From Bacteroidaceae bacterium (GTDB lineage: Bacteria; Bacteroidota; Bacteroidia; Bacteroidales; Bacteroidaceae): a stretch of 64,000 nucleotides of DNA. Under the pieces are notes generated by a model, which saw nothing but the letters and a program-made list of their open reading frames with translations, ran no database searches and had not been told where the DNA came from. This document shows, piece by piece, positions 42,569 to 51,530 of the stretch. The DNA lies in assembly GCA_902362595.1 (NCBI GenBank), contig CABIXF010000004.1:110870-174869 (forward strand), written 5' to 3'. The first letter of the stretch is position 1; every line of letters starts with the position of its first letter. A program made the position numbers and the translations under genes.

Positions 42569-44386
42569 TTACATGCGTTCAGGCACTTCGATGCCCAGCA
42601 AGCCCATGGCCAGCTTGACAATCTTTCCTACGTTCTGACTCAATGCCAGACGGAAAATCTTCACAGCCTCGTTCTCTTCACGCAGAATGCTGAAATCGTG
42701 ATAGAACTGGTTGTATTCTTTTACCAGGTCGTAGGCATAGTTGGCTAGGATAGACGGGTTGTAGTCCGTACCTGCCTGTCTTACCACATTGGGGAAGTCG
42801 GCCAGCATCTGGATCAGCGCCTCTTCCTTGGTGCTCAGTTCGATGCCTTCCGGAATCACAGCCGGAATTTGGATACCAGCTTCTGCGGCTTTGCGGAGGA
42901 TAGACTGGATACGTGCGTAAGTGTACTGGATGAACGGTCCCGTATTTCCGTTGAAGTCGATGGATTCCTTCGGGTTGAACGTCATGTTCTTGCGGGCATC
43001 CACTTTCAGGATGAAATATTTCAAGGCACCCAGTCCCACGATACGGGCGATGTCGTCGGCCTCTTCCTTTGTCAGTCCGTCCAGCTTGCCCAGTTCGCTG
43101 CTGGTTTCCTTGGCCGTTTCAATCATGGCTTCCATCAGGTCGTCCGCATCCACTACGGTACCTTCGCGACTCTTCATCTTACCTTCCGGCAGTTCCACCA
43201 TACCGTAGGAGAAGTGTACCAGATCTTTACCCCATTCGAAGCCCAGTTTGTCGAGCAGGATGGACAACACCTGGAAATGGTAGTTCTGTTCGTTACCCAC
43301 CACGTAAATCATCTTGTTGATGGGATAATCCTGGAAGCGTAGCTTGGCTGTACCGATGTCCTGTGTCATGTAGACCGAAGTACCGTCTGCCCGGAGCAGC
43401 AGCTTCTGGTCCAGTCCTTCCGGAGTAAGATCTGCCCATACAGAACCGTCTTCCTTGCGATAGAAGAGTCCTTTTTCCAGTCCTTCCAAGACCTTGGCCT
43501 TTCCTTCCAGGTAAGTCTGTGATTCGTAATATATCTTGTCGAAGCTGACGCCCATCATCTTGTATGTCTCATCGAAGCCGGCATATACCCAGTCGTTCAT
43601 CTTCTTCCAGAGCGCACGTACTTCCGGATCGTTGGCTTCCCATTTACGGAGCATTTCGCGGGCTTCCAGCATCAATGGAGAGTTGGCTTCTGCCTTGGCT
43701 TTGGCTTCTTCCTCGTTCATGCCTTCCGCTTCGTACTTCGCCATCAGTTCCTTTACTTCTGCCTTGTAGTGCTTGTCGAAGGCTACGTAGTAATCGCCAA
43801 TCAGGTGGTCACCTTTCTTGCCCGATGATTCCGGAGTCTCGCCGTTGCCATATTTCAGCCATGCCAGCATGGACTTGCAGATGTGGATACCACGGTCGTT
43901 GACAATGTTGGTTTTCACTACCTTGTTGCCGTTGGCTGCCATGATGTTCGCCAACGCGTTACCCAGCAGGTTGTTGCGCACATGACCCAAGTGGAGCGGC
44001 TTATTAGTGTTCGGAGAAGAATATTCAATCATTACCAGCGGCGCATTGTCGGCAGCTTTCTGGATACCCCATTGGCTGTCTGCCTGAATGCGGTTCAGCA
44101 AGTCGATCCATACGTTTGAAGCGATGGTCAAGTTCAGGAATCCCTTGATTACGTTGTAGCTGGCGATGGCGGGTTCATGCTGCTTCAAATATTCCCCGAT
44201 TTCTTGTGCAGTTTGTTCCGGTCCTTTCTTGGACATCTTCAGGAAAGGGAAGACAACCAGTGTGAGGTGGCCTTCGAATTCTTTCTTGGTCTTCTGCAGC
44301 TGTACCATTTTGGCAGGAACCTCCTGATTGTATAAGGTCTTTATACCTGTCAGGATGGATTCGGTCAGTTTATCTTCTATTTTCAT
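42569..44386 (-). CDS. argS: Arginyl-tRNA synthetase
   Basis: Class I synthetase charging tRNA-Arg. 605 residues from the ATG giving MKIEDKLTES. An upstream GTG would add 13 residues but overlaps the -7 element, so it is rejected. SPNTNKPLHLGHVRNN is the HIGH region (about 124-139). MKSREGTVV near 371 takes the place of KMSKS, common in ArgRS. The C-terminal anticodon-binding domain ends in LLGIEVPERM. Serves tRNA-Arg(CCU), which lies 9 kb to the left. Confidence 0.97.
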   Translation of the reverse strand: MKIEDKLTESILTGIKTLYNQEVPAKMVQLQKTKKEFEGHLTLVVFPFLKMSKKGPEQTAQEIGEYLKQHEPAIASYNVIKGFLNLTIASNVWIDLLNRIQADSQWGIQKAADNAPLVMIEYSSPNTNKPLHLGHVRNNLLGNALANIMAANGNKVVKTNIVNDRGIHICKSMLAWLKYGNGETPESSGKKGDHLIGDYYVAFDKHYKAEVKELMAKYEAEGMNEEEAKAKAEANSPLMLEAREMLRKWEANDPEVRALWKKMNDWVYAGFDETYKMMGVSFDKIYYESQTYLEGKAKVLEGLEKGLFYRKEDGSVWADLTPEGLDQKLLLRADGTSVYMTQDIGTAKLRFQDYPINKMIYVVGNEQNYHFQVLSILLDKLGFEWGKDLVHFSYGMVELPEGKMKSREGTVVDADDLMEAMIETAKETSSELGKLDGLTKEEADDIARIVGLGALKYFILKVDARKNMTFNPKESIDFNGNTGPFIQYTYARIQSILRKAAEAGIQIPAVIPEGIELSTKEEALIQMLADFPNVVRQAGTDYNPSILANYAYDLVKEYNQFYHDFSILREENEAVKIFRLALSQNVGKIVKLAMGLLGIEVPERM

Positions 44387-44424
44387 GCGTATATAGTTTA
44401 TGTAATAATCCTTTCTTGCGTGCA

Positions 44425-44432
44425 CAAAGATA
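44425..44432 (-). promoter_or_regulatory. -7 element (TATCTTTG) for argS
   Basis: Reverse-strand TAnnTTTG, 38 bases before the chosen argS start, in the gap after the AraC-type gene. Confidence 0.5.
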
Positions 44433-44474
44433 GTGATTTTTACGTTTATCCTGCCGTTCTGAAGTCATAATTGC

Positions 44475-44819
44475 TTATCCTTCTAGTGCATTCTTCTTCC
44501 ATTCCGATGGAGAAATCCCCTCATGCAGTTTGAACTGTTTGCTGAAATGAGCTAGGTCGGTGAAGCCTACTTGTTCGGCAATTCCGGCTAAGCTGCGGGC
44601 TGGCGACTGCAAGATGATTTTTTTTGCTTCTTCTATACGCAGGTGGTTAAGCCATAAGTTGAAATTAAGGCCATACGTCTTGTTGATGTGGTTGGAAAGG
44701 TAAGTTCGGTTTATACCAATGATCTTGCTTACTTGAATAATGGTAAGTCTGGAATTGAGGTATCCTTTATTTTGTACCCATTCATCCAGCCGAATTTTAA
44801 CAGCTTCATTCTTTTTCAT
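44475..44819 (-). CDS. One-domain AraC-family DNA-binding protein
   Basis: 114 residues, only the double helix-turn-helix domain. The first helix pair covers about 24-60 (LTIIQVSKIIGINRTYLSNHINKTYG). The second follows (SLAGIAEQVGFTDLAHFSKQFKLHEGISPSEW), which is the AraC signature. No ligand-binding or receiver domain is attached, and there is no membrane segment. Related C-terminal domains usually sit behind TPR or hybrid sensors, so this may be a stand-alone regulator or the remnant of a larger one. Targets unknown. Confidence 0.85.
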   Translation of the reverse strand: MKKNEAVKIRLDEWVQNKGYLNSRLTIIQVSKIIGINRTYLSNHINKTYGLNFNLWLNHLRIEEAKKIILQSPARSLAGIAEQVGFTDLAHFSKQFKLHEGISPSEWKKNALEG

Positions 44820-44947
44820 ATACTTTTATATTTTTCTCGAAAATAGGAAGTTTTGGAAATTTATGGAAAGACAAAAAACGTATAATGAGAGTATCCATGC
44901 AGACAATGCGACTAAGCGGTAGAAAAAAAGAACTATCCGGGTTAAAT

Positions 44948-46171
44948 TTATCGATAAATCAGCATGGAAAGATAGTCCTCGGCGAATACTTCGTTGGCTA
45001 TGTCAAGCAACTTGGAGGATGTTAGTTCGTCAATTCGTTTAAATACCTCTTCTTTATCTTCGTATTTTTGATAATGTAGAAAACATTTTCCCATATTAAG
45101 TGCGTTGTTCTCAAAGTTATCACCGGCTACTCCTATCTGTCCGATAATTTGTTTTTTAGCTGCGGCAAGTTGTAAACCGGTCAATGCCTTATCTCGTAGC
45201 TTTTTCAGTTCTTTGTGTACGAGCGATATGCATTTGTCCGTATCTTGCGGATCGCACCCAAAATAGATGCAGAAGGTTCCGGTATCGGTGTACGAGGTCA
45301 GATTGGACTCTACGGTATAAACAAGTCCTTTTCGTTCACGTAAAGACACGTTCAGCCGACTGTTCATACCTGGTCCTCCCAGGATATTGTTGAGAAGGTA
45401 GAGCCCTGTCCGTCGTTCGTCGTACGCATGATAACCTCTTCCCCCTATCATCACATGAGCCTGATGAGTGTCTTTGTGCAAAGTCAGATTTTGGGGGTGG
45501 TAGGCTTCAGGGGCTATGCGCGGTGTGTCATCGGTTGTCGACAAAGCAATATCGGCTGTCAGTTTTTCGAGTGTATGGATGATTTTTGCAAATGAAAGAT
45601 CACCCAAGGCAAAGAATACCATTTTATCCAGTCGATAATGGCGATGCACAAAGCGAAGTGCGTCTTCACTCGTAAATTTCCGGAGCAAATCGGGGTTTCC
45701 CAGGATGTTTTTTCCCAGCGGATGATGTGGAAAAATCAGCTCTTCAAAATCATCGAAAATCAGTTCTGCCGGACTGTCTTCATAGCTCTGAATCTCGTCG
45801 ATGATGACTTCCACCTCTTTTTCTATTTCACTTTCTGGAAATGTGCTGTGAAAAACGATGTCGGTCAGCAATTCCGCGGCCCGGCTGAAATGTTCCTTGA
45901 GAAAAGCACTGTAGATAACGGTCTCCTCTTTATTGGTATATGCGTTTAAGTCTCCTCCTACATTTTCCATCCGGTTCAAGATGTGCCATGCTTTACGCTT
46001 CTCGGTACCTTTGAAGATCAGATGTTCCACGAAATGTGCCATGCCCTGCTCATGTGGCAGTTCATCGCGTGTACCTGCATCTACGGCAAAACCGCAGTAG
46101 GCCACGTTGGTAGGGCTTGGGGCATGAATGATCTTCAGTCCGTTGGGAAGTGTAAAAGTTGAATACGACAT
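44948..46171 (-). CDS. M16-family zinc peptidase
   Basis: 407 residues from the ATG giving MSYSTFTLPNGL; a GTG four codons earlier is less likely. The inverted zinc motif HFVEH lies near 47-51 with the downstream Glu in TNKEETVIYSAF (near 82). The C-terminal half lacks a second zinc motif, as in single-chain PqqL/YmxG-type members that pair a catalytic and an inert half. No signal peptide, so probably cytoplasmic. Single gene with its own promoter. Confidence 0.92.
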   Translation of the reverse strand: MSYSTFTLPNGLKIIHAPSPTNVAYCGFAVDAGTRDELPHEQGMAHFVEHLIFKGTEKRKAWHILNRMENVGGDLNAYTNKEETVIYSAFLKEHFSRAAELLTDIVFHSTFPESEIEKEVEVIIDEIQSYEDSPAELIFDDFEELIFPHHPLGKNILGNPDLLRKFTSEDALRFVHRHYRLDKMVFFALGDLSFAKIIHTLEKLTADIALSTTDDTPRIAPEAYHPQNLTLHKDTHQAHVMIGGRGYHAYDERRTGLYLLNNILGGPGMNSRLNVSLRERKGLVYTVESNLTSYTDTGTFCIYFGCDPQDTDKCISLVHKELKKLRDKALTGLQLAAAKKQIIGQIGVAGDNFENNALNMGKCFLHYQKYEDKEEVFKRIDELTSSKLLDIANEVFAEDYLSMLIYR

Positions 46172-46201
46172 ATCGTTGAGCACATAAATCTTTTTAACCC
46201 T

Positions 46202-46210
46202 GCAAATTTA
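46202..46210 (-). promoter_or_regulatory. -7 element (TAAATTTGC) for the M16 peptidase
   Basis: Perfect TAnnTTTGC on the reverse strand, 30 bases before the start. A forward near-match, GATATTTGC at 46246-46254, may serve the LOG gene. Confidence 0.5.
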
Positions 46211-46281
46211 CAATAAATACTCATTGTCTTTCCTCAAAAAATGTAGATATTTGCACAAGAACGATATTTTAAAACTAATAT

Positions 46282-46815
46282 ATGAATAAAATTGCAGTCT
46301 TTTGTTCTGCTTCAGACGATATTGCTCCTGTGTTTAAGGAGAAAGCGAAAGAGCTGGGAGCCTGGCTGGGGCAGCACCACAAATGGTTGGTTTATGGCGG
46401 TTCCAATACCGGATTGATGGAGAGCTTGGCTCAAAGTGCCAAGGAAAACGGTGCCATGATCATGGGAGTTGTACCCACAAAACTGGAAGAGCATGGAAGA
46501 GTGAGTGATTTGTTGGATGTAACTTTTCATTCTGTAAACCTGAGTGACAGAAAAGATATTATGGTGCAGGAATCTGAAGTGATGGTTGCACTACCGGGAG
46601 GAATCGGTACTTTGGACGAGGTATTTCATGTAATGGCTTCGTGCAGTATCGGTTATCATGACAAGAAAGTCATTTTTTATAATGTGGATGGTTTTTGGGA
46701 TGAGTTGCTGCATTTCTTGGGAAAGTTGGAAGAACTGCATTTTGCCCATCATCCTTTAAGCAACTTTTACGAAGTGGCTAATACTCTTGAGGAATTGACC
46801 CGTTTGTTGGAATAA
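46282..46815 (+). CDS. LOG-family (TIGR00730) nucleoside-monophosphate phosphoribohydrolase
   Basis: 177 residues. LOG proteins release the base from nucleoside 5'-monophosphates; plant ones make cytokinin and some bacterial ones (PpnN) degrade purine nucleotides. The family motif PGGIGTLDE lies near 104-112, with GGSNTGLME near 38-46 and LSDRKDIM near 86. No signal peptide. Followed after 19 bases by the arabinose-5-phosphate isomerase gene, so likely one transcript. The old annotation lysine decarboxylase for this family is not supported. Confidence 0.9.
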   Translation: MNKIAVFCSASDDIAPVFKEKAKELGAWLGQHHKWLVYGGSNTGLMESLAQSAKENGAMIMGVVPTKLEEHGRVSDLLDVTFHSVNLSDRKDIMVQESEVMVALPGGIGTLDEVFHVMASCSIGYHDKKVIFYNVDGFWDELLHFLGKLEELHFAHHPLSNFYEVANTLEELTRLLE

Positions 46816-46834
46816 AAATTAATAATATAATCTT

Positions 46835-47437
46835 ATGAATGCATCGATTAAAGAACTATTGCAGCGTGAGGCTCAGGCTGTGTTGAATATTCCGGTAACG
46901 GATGGATACGAAAAGGCTGTAGAGTTGATTGTGGAACAGGTACATAAGAAAGGTGGAAAACTGGTGACCAGCGGTATGGGAAAGGCTGGGCAGATTGCGA
47001 TGAATATAGCTACGACATTTTGCTCTACAGGAATTCCTGCCGTATTCCTGCATCCCAGCGAGGCACAACATGGCGATTTGGGCATTCTGCAAAAGAATGA
47101 CTTGTTGCTTTTAATCTCCAATTCCGGGAAAACCCGTGAGATTGTAGAGTTGACGGAGCTGGCCGCACGTCTGGACCCGACATTGAAGAAGATTGTGATT
47201 ACCGGCAATCCGGAAAGTCCGCTGGCAAAAGCGGCAGATATTTGTCTGGCAACGGGACATCCGGATGAGGTTTGTCTGTTGGGAATGACACCTACCACGT
47301 CTACTACGGTTATGACGGTTATTGGGGATATTCTGGTAGTGGAGACCATGCGACGTACAGGCTTTACCATCGAAGAATACAGCAAGCGTCATCATGGGGG
47401 ATATTTGGGAGAGCGTTCCCGTGCATTGAGCAAGTAA
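46835..47437 (+). CDS. Arabinose-5-phosphate isomerase, SIS domain only
   Basis: Converts ribulose 5-phosphate to arabinose 5-phosphate, the first step to Kdo. 200 residues, one SIS domain. SGMGKAGQIAMNIA (about 46-59), HPSEAQHGDLG (about 74-84), SNSGKTREIVEL (about 96-107) and the C-terminal RRTGFTIEEYSKRHHGGYLG match KdsD/KpsF closely. The two CBS domains that follow in E. coli KdsD are absent, so the length is about 60 percent. Single-domain isomerases are known from Bacteroides and from E. coli c3406. Supplies the glycan locus. Confidence 0.92.
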   Translation: MNASIKELLQREAQAVLNIPVTDGYEKAVELIVEQVHKKGGKLVTSGMGKAGQIAMNIATTFCSTGIPAVFLHPSEAQHGDLGILQKNDLLLLISNSGKTREIVELTELAARLDPTLKKIVITGNPESPLAKAADICLATGHPDEVCLLGMTPTTSTTVMTVIGDILVVETMRRTGFTIEEYSKRHHGGYLGERSRALSK

Positions 47438-47440
47438 AAG

Positions 47441-47488
47441 AAAAGAGACTGTTTCGTGATGTGCATTTGCGCGAAACAGTCTCTTTTT
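47441..47488. terminator. 16-bp bidirectional terminator
   Basis: Bases 47441-47456 pair perfectly with 47472-47487, with A-run and T-run flanks. It separates the isomerase gene from converging ndk. Confidence 0.95.
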
Positions 47489-47497
47489 TATGCTTTC

Positions 47498-47974
47498 TCA
47501 GGTAAGTTTGTATTCTTCCTGATAGTAGATAAAGTCGACGTTGGCTCTGTCGTATTCAAAGAGTTCTTCCGGCTTGAAGAAGCGTGCAATTTCTTCAATG
47601 GCTGTTTTGGGAGAGTCGGAAGTGTGAATGATATTCTCTTGCGAGCTCACGCAATAGTCTCCGCGGATAGTGCCTGGAACAGCTACGCGTCCGTTGGTAG
47701 CCCCGGTCATGGAGCGTACAACTTGAATTGCATCCACTCCTTCATAGCAGCATACAATGACAGGGCAAGCCATCATGGATGCCTTGACGCGGGCAAAGAA
47801 AGGCTTTCCGGCCAGGTGGGCATAATGTTCGTTCAACAGGTCTTCCGTGAGTTGCATCATTTTCATTCCTGCCAGACGCAGACCTTTGCGTTCAAATCTG
47901 TGGGTTATTTCTCCGATAAGTCCCCGTTGCACTGCGCTGGGTTTCAAAATGACTAATGTTTTTTCAAGACTCAT
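47498..47974 (-). CDS. ndk: Nucleoside diphosphate kinase
   Basis: Balances nucleoside triphosphate pools via a phosphohistidine. 158 residues, a little longer than the usual 140-150. KTLVILKPSAVQRGLIG is the N-terminal signature, and the active-site His is in SQENIIHTSDSPKTA (about 117). VRSMTGATNG and PGTIRGDY complete the nucleotide site. Single gene. Its last bases are close to the terminator shared with the isomerase gene. Confidence 0.97.
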   Translation of the reverse strand: MSLEKTLVILKPSAVQRGLIGEITHRFERKGLRLAGMKMMQLTEDLLNEHYAHLAGKPFFARVKASMMACPVIVCCYEGVDAIQVVRSMTGATNGRVAVPGTIRGDYCVSSQENIIHTSDSPKTAIEEIARFFKPEELFEYDRANVDFIYYQEEYKLT

Positions 47975-48086
47975 AGTTTATGGGTGTTAAGGTGATACAA
48001 AGATTTTTTGCATTTTCAAATATACGAAAAATGCCTGTATGAGCTATCGTAAGCTGCTTGTTTTTTATCTGTAAAATTATTTTTTT

Positions 48087-48734
48087 TCAGTGATTGTCCA
48101 GTGAAATGATTCCCAGGTGTATCGCTTTCAGTACAAGATCGACGGCGTTTTTTGCTTCCAGTTTGGCCATCAGACTTTTTCGATGAGACTCTATGGTGTT
48201 GTTCGAAACATGAAACAATTCGGCTATTTCTCTTGTATTCAGTCCTCGGGCAATGGCTTGTAGTACATCCCGCTCTCTTAAGGTAAGTTGCTCTTTGATA
48301 GGCTCTTCCGCATGTATGCGATTTAGGATTTCCTTGAATCGTTTGCACACATAGGTTTCTCCTTCCAGGATGGTTTGTATGGCCGTGACCAGTTCATTGA
48401 TATCTGCCGATTTCAAAATTGCTCCTCTGATAGGGGCCTTCATCAGCCTTTTGAGTGTCCATATTTCTTCGTGCATGGTATTGATTAAAATACGTGCATC
48501 AGGATATTTCTGCAGAATCTTTTGTATCAGGTCGAAACCGTTGGTGTCCGGCAGTTCGATGTCGAGCAGATACAGGTCGAAGGGTTGCAGGTTGGCCAGG
48601 CGCATGGCTTCACTTCCGGATGAGGCCGTATATACAATATCTATTTCGGGCATTTGCGATACCACGTGTTTGATGCCTTGCAGAATAAGTGTATGGTCAT
48701 CTACTAATAATATCTTTGCTTTTGGGTTTGTCAT
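48087..48734 (-). CDS. NarL/LuxR-family response regulator
   Basis: 215 residues. Receiver pocket LLVDDHT, phospho-acceptor Asp58 in LYLLDIELPDTNGF, and Lys in GAILKSA (about 109). The LuxR helix-turn-helix has LTLRERDVLQAIARGLNTRE and NTIESHRKSLMAKL. Same plan as the regulator at 29.2 kb. The kinase gene lies upstream on the same strand with 69 bases between. A LytTR regulator precedes the kinase. Confidence 0.93.
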   Translation of the reverse strand: MTNPKAKILLVDDHTLILQGIKHVVSQMPEIDIVYTASSGSEAMRLANLQPFDLYLLDIELPDTNGFDLIQKILQKYPDARILINTMHEEIWTLKRLMKAPIRGAILKSADINELVTAIQTILEGETYVCKRFKEILNRIHAEEPIKEQLTLRERDVLQAIARGLNTREIAELFHVSNNTIESHRKSLMAKLEAKNAVDLVLKAIHLGIISLDNH

Positions 48735-48803
48735 TCTGTCGCATTTTTAATTGCAAAGAAAAAGATATTCATTGAAAAGATTGTCACTGAAAACCGTGAT
48801 TTT

Positions 48804-50711
48804 TCAATGGAGCAGCACCTGAATGTGGATATCTATTCCGGTACTGTTTTTCCGAATAATATAGTGGCCTCCAATGGTTTTCAGACGGTCTTCGATGGTT
48901 CGTAGTCCGATACCTTTATTTCCTTCCGCAGATACTTCCCAGTTTCCGTCATATTGCAGTTCGATGACGAGTGTTCCTGAAACCTCATCCAAGTGAATTT
49001 GGATATGGCTGGCATGGGCATGCTTGAGAATGTTGCTTATGGTTTCCTGCATGATGCGGTAGATTTCATACCCAATTCGTTCTGGAATATGTGACCATTC
49101 CGTTTGCGGGCGAGGAACGTAGTGTATGGTTACTCCGGATACTTCTTGCATTTTGGAAAAATAATCGGTCAGCATCTCATTCAGGTCTGTGAACTGGAAG
49201 TTGGGAGGCATCAGTTCATGGGAGATGGCGCGTATTCCATTTCGGATTTCTTCCAACGTGTGTACAGTAGTGGCTTTCAGTTCATTGGGTGAAACTTGCT
49301 GCTGGACTTGCAGAATGGCGCCGAGTAGATCGTTGCACACTCCGTCGTGCAGGTCTTTGGCCAGGCGTTTACGTTCGTTCTCCAGGCCTTCAATATATTG
49401 CCGGGCAGCAATCAGCTCGGTTTCTTTCTTTTGTAGTCTTCGTTTATAGAGCAGGACAGATACTACAATCAGCAGTGCGACGATAACGGTGACATAGAAA
49501 ACGGCATGGCGCAGACGTATTTGTTTTTGTTGTGCCTGGTCTTTCTCCAGTCGGGCTATCTTCAGTTCCTTGTCGCTGGTTCTTAACTTCTCGTTCAGTT
49601 CAGACAATTCGTCTTTTATTTTCCCGTTGAAAACGGAATCTTGGTAGGTGCATACCTTTTCTATGTATTGGTAGGCTTTCTGATAATTTCCAAGTCCTTC
49701 GTAATTATGTGCCATGAGTTTATAGAACTTGTCATAAGGGACCTGCGTCTGAATCAGGGGATTTCCTGTCAGGATATCCAGGCTTCGCTGGTATTTCCCT
49801 ATCCAGTGGTAAAGGCTGGCCTGTGTGGCATAGAATTCCAGGGCAGTGGGACTATTGGGAGGAATCTGATGGATGAGTTCTTCTCCTTTTTTCAGAAAAA
49901 TCTGGGCAGAGTCTTTCTTGTTCCATAACTGATAAGTTCCAAGCAACGGACAGAGGGAACTCATTGCCAGTAAGGGAGTATCGGCATCCAAGGCTTTTTC
50001 GATGTTTTGCCTGAGTATCTGGCAAGCCTCGGTATATTTCCCAAGCTTGCTGTAGACTCCTCCTATCAGGCAATTGGCATATAATTCCATGAGGAGGTCA
50101 TGCGCTTTCTGGGCATATTCTGCCGATAACTTCCCTTGGGTCAGCGCTTCTTCATAGCGCTTGTTCAGGTGGTAAAGCACTCCGATGTTGTAGTAAATGG
50201 AAGAGACATCTTCTGGTTTTCCGGTCTTTTTGCAGATATCGATGGCCCGGTTATAGTGATAGACTGCCGAATCGTACATACCTAGCTTCCGGTAGCATAC
50301 TCCAATGGATGATTCCAGCACTCCTTCCAGGTCGTAGTTCCTTTCTTTCAGTTGGGGGGCATGGGCAGCTACGGTTTTAAAGCCTTCTTTGGCCCGTTCT
50401 ACTTCACCTTCCATTAAAAAGTGGTTGGCTAGTGCGTTGAGAAGATGTAGGTAGACTTCTTCTTGAAAATTAGGCTGTTCATAGAGTGAAAGTCCTTTTT
50501 GTATGTAACGGAAGGAAGAGTCTGCATCGATGGTTTCATATTCCACACAAAGGTTCTGATACAGTTCAAGAAGTTTGTCTCTGGAAGCCTTCTGTCTTTC
50601 CGCACGCTGTATTTCCTGTTTCAGGCTATCGATAACAGAAGGTTCAGCTTGTATGGAGATAAGCGCAGCGGTTGTCAGTAGGAAAATAAGTGTGAGGATG
50701 TGTTTTTTCAT
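48804..50711 (-). CDS. TPR-sensor histidine kinase (HisKA_3 type)
   Basis: 635 residues from the inner ATG (MKKHILTL); an ATG two codons earlier is possible. Signal peptide ILTLIFLLTTAALISIQA, then a periplasmic TPR array (about 30-370), a coiled coil, one membrane segment (AVFYVTVIVALLIVVSVLLY, about 402-421), HisKA_3 His in AKDLHDGVCNDLLGAI (about 455) and the ATPase (GYEIYRIMQETISNILKHAHA, GIGLRTIEDRL). The G1 box is weak (LQYDGNW where DNG is usual). Pairs with the LuxR regulator. Confidence 0.92.
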   Translation of the reverse strand: MKKHILTLIFLLTTAALISIQAEPSVIDSLKQEIQRAERQKASRDKLLELYQNLCVEYETIDADSSFRYIQKGLSLYEQPNFQEEVYLHLLNALANHFLMEGEVERAKEGFKTVAAHAPQLKERNYDLEGVLESSIGVCYRKLGMYDSAVYHYNRAIDICKKTGKPEDVSSIYYNIGVLYHLNKRYEEALTQGKLSAEYAQKAHDLLMELYANCLIGGVYSKLGKYTEACQILRQNIEKALDADTPLLAMSSLCPLLGTYQLWNKKDSAQIFLKKGEELIHQIPPNSPTALEFYATQASLYHWIGKYQRSLDILTGNPLIQTQVPYDKFYKLMAHNYEGLGNYQKAYQYIEKVCTYQDSVFNGKIKDELSELNEKLRTSDKELKIARLEKDQAQQKQIRLRHAVFYVTVIVALLIVVSVLLYKRRLQKKETELIAARQYIEGLENERKRLAKDLHDGVCNDLLGAILQVQQQVSPNELKATTVHTLEEIRNGIRAISHELMPPNFQFTDLNEMLTDYFSKMQEVSGVTIHYVPRPQTEWSHIPERIGYEIYRIMQETISNILKHAHASHIQIHLDEVSGTLVIELQYDGNWEVSAEGNKGIGLRTIEDRLKTIGGHYIIRKNSTGIDIHIQVLLH

Positions 50712-50837
50712 GGTCATTAGTTTGGTGATTTCACAAGGTAATTGTTTTTTGTGGAGAATACAAATCTCTTTAGGAAAAAAACCTTGTCGGAATCAAGAAA
50801 AGGATGGGGGAAAACAAAAACTCCCGGTTTTTAAGGT

Positions 50838-51248
50838 TTAGAACTGGCCGAAACGTTCCAATATCTCTTTTTTGTGTTTTTGTGAGACTTGCAGTTCAGT
50901 TACGTGGTGGAAAGGAGTACACATGATGCAGTGGTTTTTTTGTATCATGTACAGGTAGTGCAGGTTGATGATGTACGACTGATGAATCTGGATGAATTTT
51001 TCATCGTATGCACACAGGTTTTCAGCTCGGAGGTTACCCTTTAGCCGAAGAAAAGAGCCGTCGGTCAATGCTATTTCCCAGCTCTTTTTGGCAGAGATGT
51101 ACCGGAAATAACCGATATCGGACGCATGTAGCACGCGCAGGTGCCCCATGAAGGTACGGATGAGCAAGGGTTTGCCGAGTTTGATATCCAGAATTCTCCG
51201 CAAACGTTCCAAGGCTATCCTGTATCGTTGAATATCAGTCAGGTCCAT
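50838..51248 (-). CDS. LytTR DNA-binding protein without receiver
   Basis: 136 residues. About 30-130 form a LytTR domain: LLIRTFMGHLRVLHASDIGYFRYIS, then SFLRLKGNLRAENLCAYDEKFIQIHQSYIIN, whose FxxIHxSYIxN is the family signature. No response-regulator domain, and no membrane segment is seen. Same strand as the kinase and LuxR regulator, 126 bases upstream of the kinase, so probably part of the same circuit. The gap 51249-51530 before it has a weak imperfect hairpin near 51468 and no clear promoter core. Confidence 0.85.
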   Translation of the reverse strand: MDLTDIQRYRIALERLRRILDIKLGKPLLIRTFMGHLRVLHASDIGYFRYISAKKSWEIALTDGSFLRLKGNLRAENLCAYDEKFIQIHQSYIINLHYLYMIQKNHCIMCTPFHHVTELQVSQKHKKEILERFGQF

Positions 51249-51530
51249 AATCTTTCTATTTGTTTGCTTTTTTCCTGCTTACGCGAAGAAGTGCCTTTTA
51301 TGTAATGTGATAAGAAGTTGTTCTTTGTCAAATATAGCTTGTCCCGAAAAGATGGAAAACACGGAAAACCGTGATTTCTAAAGGATTTTATGTTTCCCAG
51401 AAGGGATAGTGTATTGGAAAGAACCGTCTATTTACTTGTGTAACAGTAACTGGCAACAAATAGGAAGGAAGGCTTCATGGCATTCCTTTTTGGATAGCTG
51501 AAGGTAGTGGAGGTCTGGAGAGAGTGGCCC

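Noticed and set aside
46282..46815. Lysine decarboxylase
   Set aside because: The old family label is wrong for PGGxGTxxE proteins; LOG-type nucleotide hydrolysis is the established function.
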